Below are positions 5,337-6,634 of a stretch of DNA of 6,634 nucleotides, one piece after another; the stretch's first letter is position 1; the number at the start of each line of letters is the position of its first letter. The stretch lies in NCBI GenBank assembly GCA_023249815.1, contig JAHFBX010000169.1, forward strand, positions 1 through 6,634, given 5' to 3'. The stretch is from Candidatus Eiseniibacteriota bacterium (GTDB lineage Bacteria > Eisenbacteria > RBG-16-71-46). A model generated the notes under the pieces. That model was not told where the DNA came from, did no database searches, and saw only the letters and a program-made list of their open reading frames with translations. Made by a program: the position numbers and the translations under genes.

Positions 5337-6634
5337 TCACGGGGTCGCGATGCGGGTGAACACCACGGCTTCGAGCCGGCCGGAGCGAACGTGACCTGCG
5401 AGCGCGAAGCCCGGGGGCGGTCGCCGTGCTTCGAGCAGTGCCTTCCACGCCTCCTCGCCGGGCCGCGACACGAGCCACTCGTTCGTGAGCACGACGGCGC
5501 CCGGCCGCAGTCGTTCGGGACCGTCCACGAGCGCCGCGGGCTCGAGCGGAACGAGCGTGACGTTGTGGTGAGTGAACCACGCGATCCAGGGCGCGGCGTC
5601 GCTCGCCACGAGCGCGCCGCGAGGCAGGAGCGGAAGCACCCCCACTCCGAGGTCGCGCCATTCGCTTTCGCGGAACTCGCCGCGGCCGGCGAGTCCTCCG
5701 GCCGACGCGAGCTGCCATTCGCGGGAGAGTGGGATCGTTCCCACGAGCACGGCCGACACGGCCGCGGCCGCCACGAATACGCGACGTCCGCGACCCAGCG
5801 CCTCGACCGTTCGCGTGAGCCCGGCGAACGCGAGTGCCATGGCCACGGGAAGCAGCGGGAACAGCATGCGTGGGTCGGCCACGGTCGCCGCGGCGAGGAA
5901 TCCCAGCAGCGCCGAGGCAACGCCGAACGCCAGCACGAAGCCACGTGCGCGCGCGTCGCCACGGGCGACCGCGAGCAGCATGGCCAGCGCCGCGAGCGCT
6001 CCCGGCCACCTGCCGCCGAGCCACCACGCGCCGTAGCTCACCGAACGAAGGTTCGGGACGAGCTTGCCGAGCCACAGGAGGGGATGAGCCGCGATCCACG
6101 GCAGCGCGTCGGGCGGCGGCGTCATGCGATTGAGCCGGGCCACCGTGAACTCCGGACTGACGCCCGTCAGCAGCAGGTAGCCGCCGACCTCGGCGAACGG
6201 GCTGCCGGTGGCGAGCCCCTTGTAGAGTGCCGTGAGTGCGGCGAGCGGCACGAAGCCCGCCGCGGCCAGCACGAGGGTCCGGAGCCGTCGCACGGGTGGC
6301 GACAGCAGCCACAGGCCCACCACGAACGCCGGCAGCAGTGGCACGACGACCGGTCTCGCAAGGTGGGCCAGGCCGAGCACGGCGCCCAACAGCACGGGTC
6401 GCGGTCGGTTCGGGAGTCGCCAGAGCAACAGGAACGCGGCGGTGAGCGGCGCTGTGAACGGCAGCTCGGAGCGCCCTTCGCTGGCGAAGCGCAGCGCCCA
6501 AGGGGTCACGGCGAACGCGCAGGCCGCGCCGAGTGCCGCGACGGTCGAGCCGCAGAGCGAGAGCGCGAGCCTGGCCACGAGCAGCACGGTGATCACGAAG
6601 GCCATCACCGCCGGCGCCAGCGTCACCAGCGGGT
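5337..6634 (-). CDS. GT39/ArnT-like polytopic membrane glycosyltransferase, C-terminal part (cut at the right edge)
   Basis: These enzymes transfer sugars from polyprenyl-phosphate donors at the outer face of the inner membrane, to lipids, glycans or proteins. About 432 codons are visible and the frame is open to the edge. A GTG at 6626 is in frame, but the family's N-terminal catalytic Asp/Glu loop and first membrane segments are missing, so the real start is off-window. Numbering from 6626, hydrophobic segments lie near residues 3-24, 29-46, 54-69, 77-107, 116-137, 202-222, 229-270 and 282-300. They are followed by a soluble C-terminal domain (about 300-429). The EGRSELPF segment (49-56) resembles the short conserved Ser-Glu motif after an early helix in GT39 proteins. 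The C-terminal part, with APWIAWFTHHNVTLVPLE, resembles the periplasmic domain of such enzymes. Donor and acceptor are unknown. Without the catalytic region, a related O-antigen ligase or other polytopic GT-C protein cannot be excluded. Confidence 0.75.
   Translation of the reverse strand, partial: PLVTLAPAVMAFVITVLLVARLALSLCGSTVAALGAACAFAVTPWALRFASEGRSELPFTAPLTAAFLLLWRLPNRPRPVLLGAVLGLAHLARPVVVPLLPAFVVGLWLLSPPVRRLRTLVLAAAGFVPLAALTALYKGLATGSPFAEVGGYLLLTGVSPEFTVARLNRMTPPPDALPWIAAHPLLWLGKLVPNLRSVSYGAWWLGGRWPGALAALAMLLAVARGDARARGFVLAFGVASALLGFLAAATVADPRMLFPLLPVAMALAFAGLTRTVEALGRGRRVFVAAAAVSAVLVGTIPLSREWQLASAGGLAGRGEFRESEWRDLGVGVLPLLPRGALVASDAAPWIAWFTHHNVTLVPLEPAALVDGPERLRPGAVVLTNEWLVSRPGEEAWKALLEARRPPPGFALAGHVRSGRLEAVVFTRIATP

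Noticed and set aside
5230..6501. N-terminal extension of the M20 peptidase in the same open frame
   Set aside because: The peptidase begins with a clear signal peptide at 5229. The upstream frame reads Arg/Ala/Pro-rich shadow sequence over the glycosyltransferase gene, which has real membrane segments in another frame.
1..6634. CRISPR array, tRNA, rRNA, transposase or attachment site
   Set aside because: No regularly spaced repeats, no cloverleaf or rRNA-like segment, and no transposase or integrase motifs were seen on either strand.

Overview
The window is very GC-rich, with dense coding, strong G/C preference at third codon positions and long spurious antisense open frames. This suggests a high-GC Gram-negative-type bacterium such as a myxobacterium, gemmatimonad or an uncultured relative (for example Eisenbacteria-like). 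Exported proteins with Tat or Sec-type leaders fit that. The lineage guess is inference only; no rRNA or marker gene is present.

Layout. (1) Positions 1-1096, minus strand: the first 365 residues of an NRPS-type amino-acid adenylation protein, cut by the left edge. It begins directly with the adenylation domain, with no condensation domain in front. (2) Positions 1097-1381: a divergent intergenic region with inverted repeats and a possible 65-codon ORF carrying two imperfect 16-residue repeats. (3) Positions 1382-3130, plus strand: a Tat-exported protein of the CotA/laccase-like multicopper oxidase family. (4) Positions 3201-3827, plus strand: a SCO1/SenC-like thioredoxin-fold protein, very probably co-transcribed with the oxidase homologue. 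(5) Positions 3828-3906: a convergent gap with a large G/C hairpin that could terminate both strands. (6) Positions 3907-5229, minus strand: a secreted M20-family zinc carboxypeptidase-like hydrolase with all expected metal ligands. (7) Positions 5337-6634, minus strand: the C-terminal part of a polytopic GT39/ArnT-like membrane glycosyltransferase, cut by the right edge.

The most interesting point is the pair in (3) and (4). Both belong to families that normally work with copper: multicopper oxidases and the SCO copper chaperones that load copper sites. Both keep the fold signatures but lack most copper ligands. The oxidase homologue has lost 7 of 11 canonical ligands, including every type-1 ligand, and the SCO homologue has lost both cysteines of CxxxC. 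The reading frames are intact, so this looks like a jointly repurposed pair rather than two pseudogenes. It is divergent from an adenylation gene whose predicted pocket (Asp-x-Glu) hints at a basic amino acid. A working model is an envelope accessory pair serving a product of the adenylation enzyme, with no copper redox chemistry. That model is inference. The M20 peptidase and glycosyltransferase look like ordinary, unlinked envelope genes.
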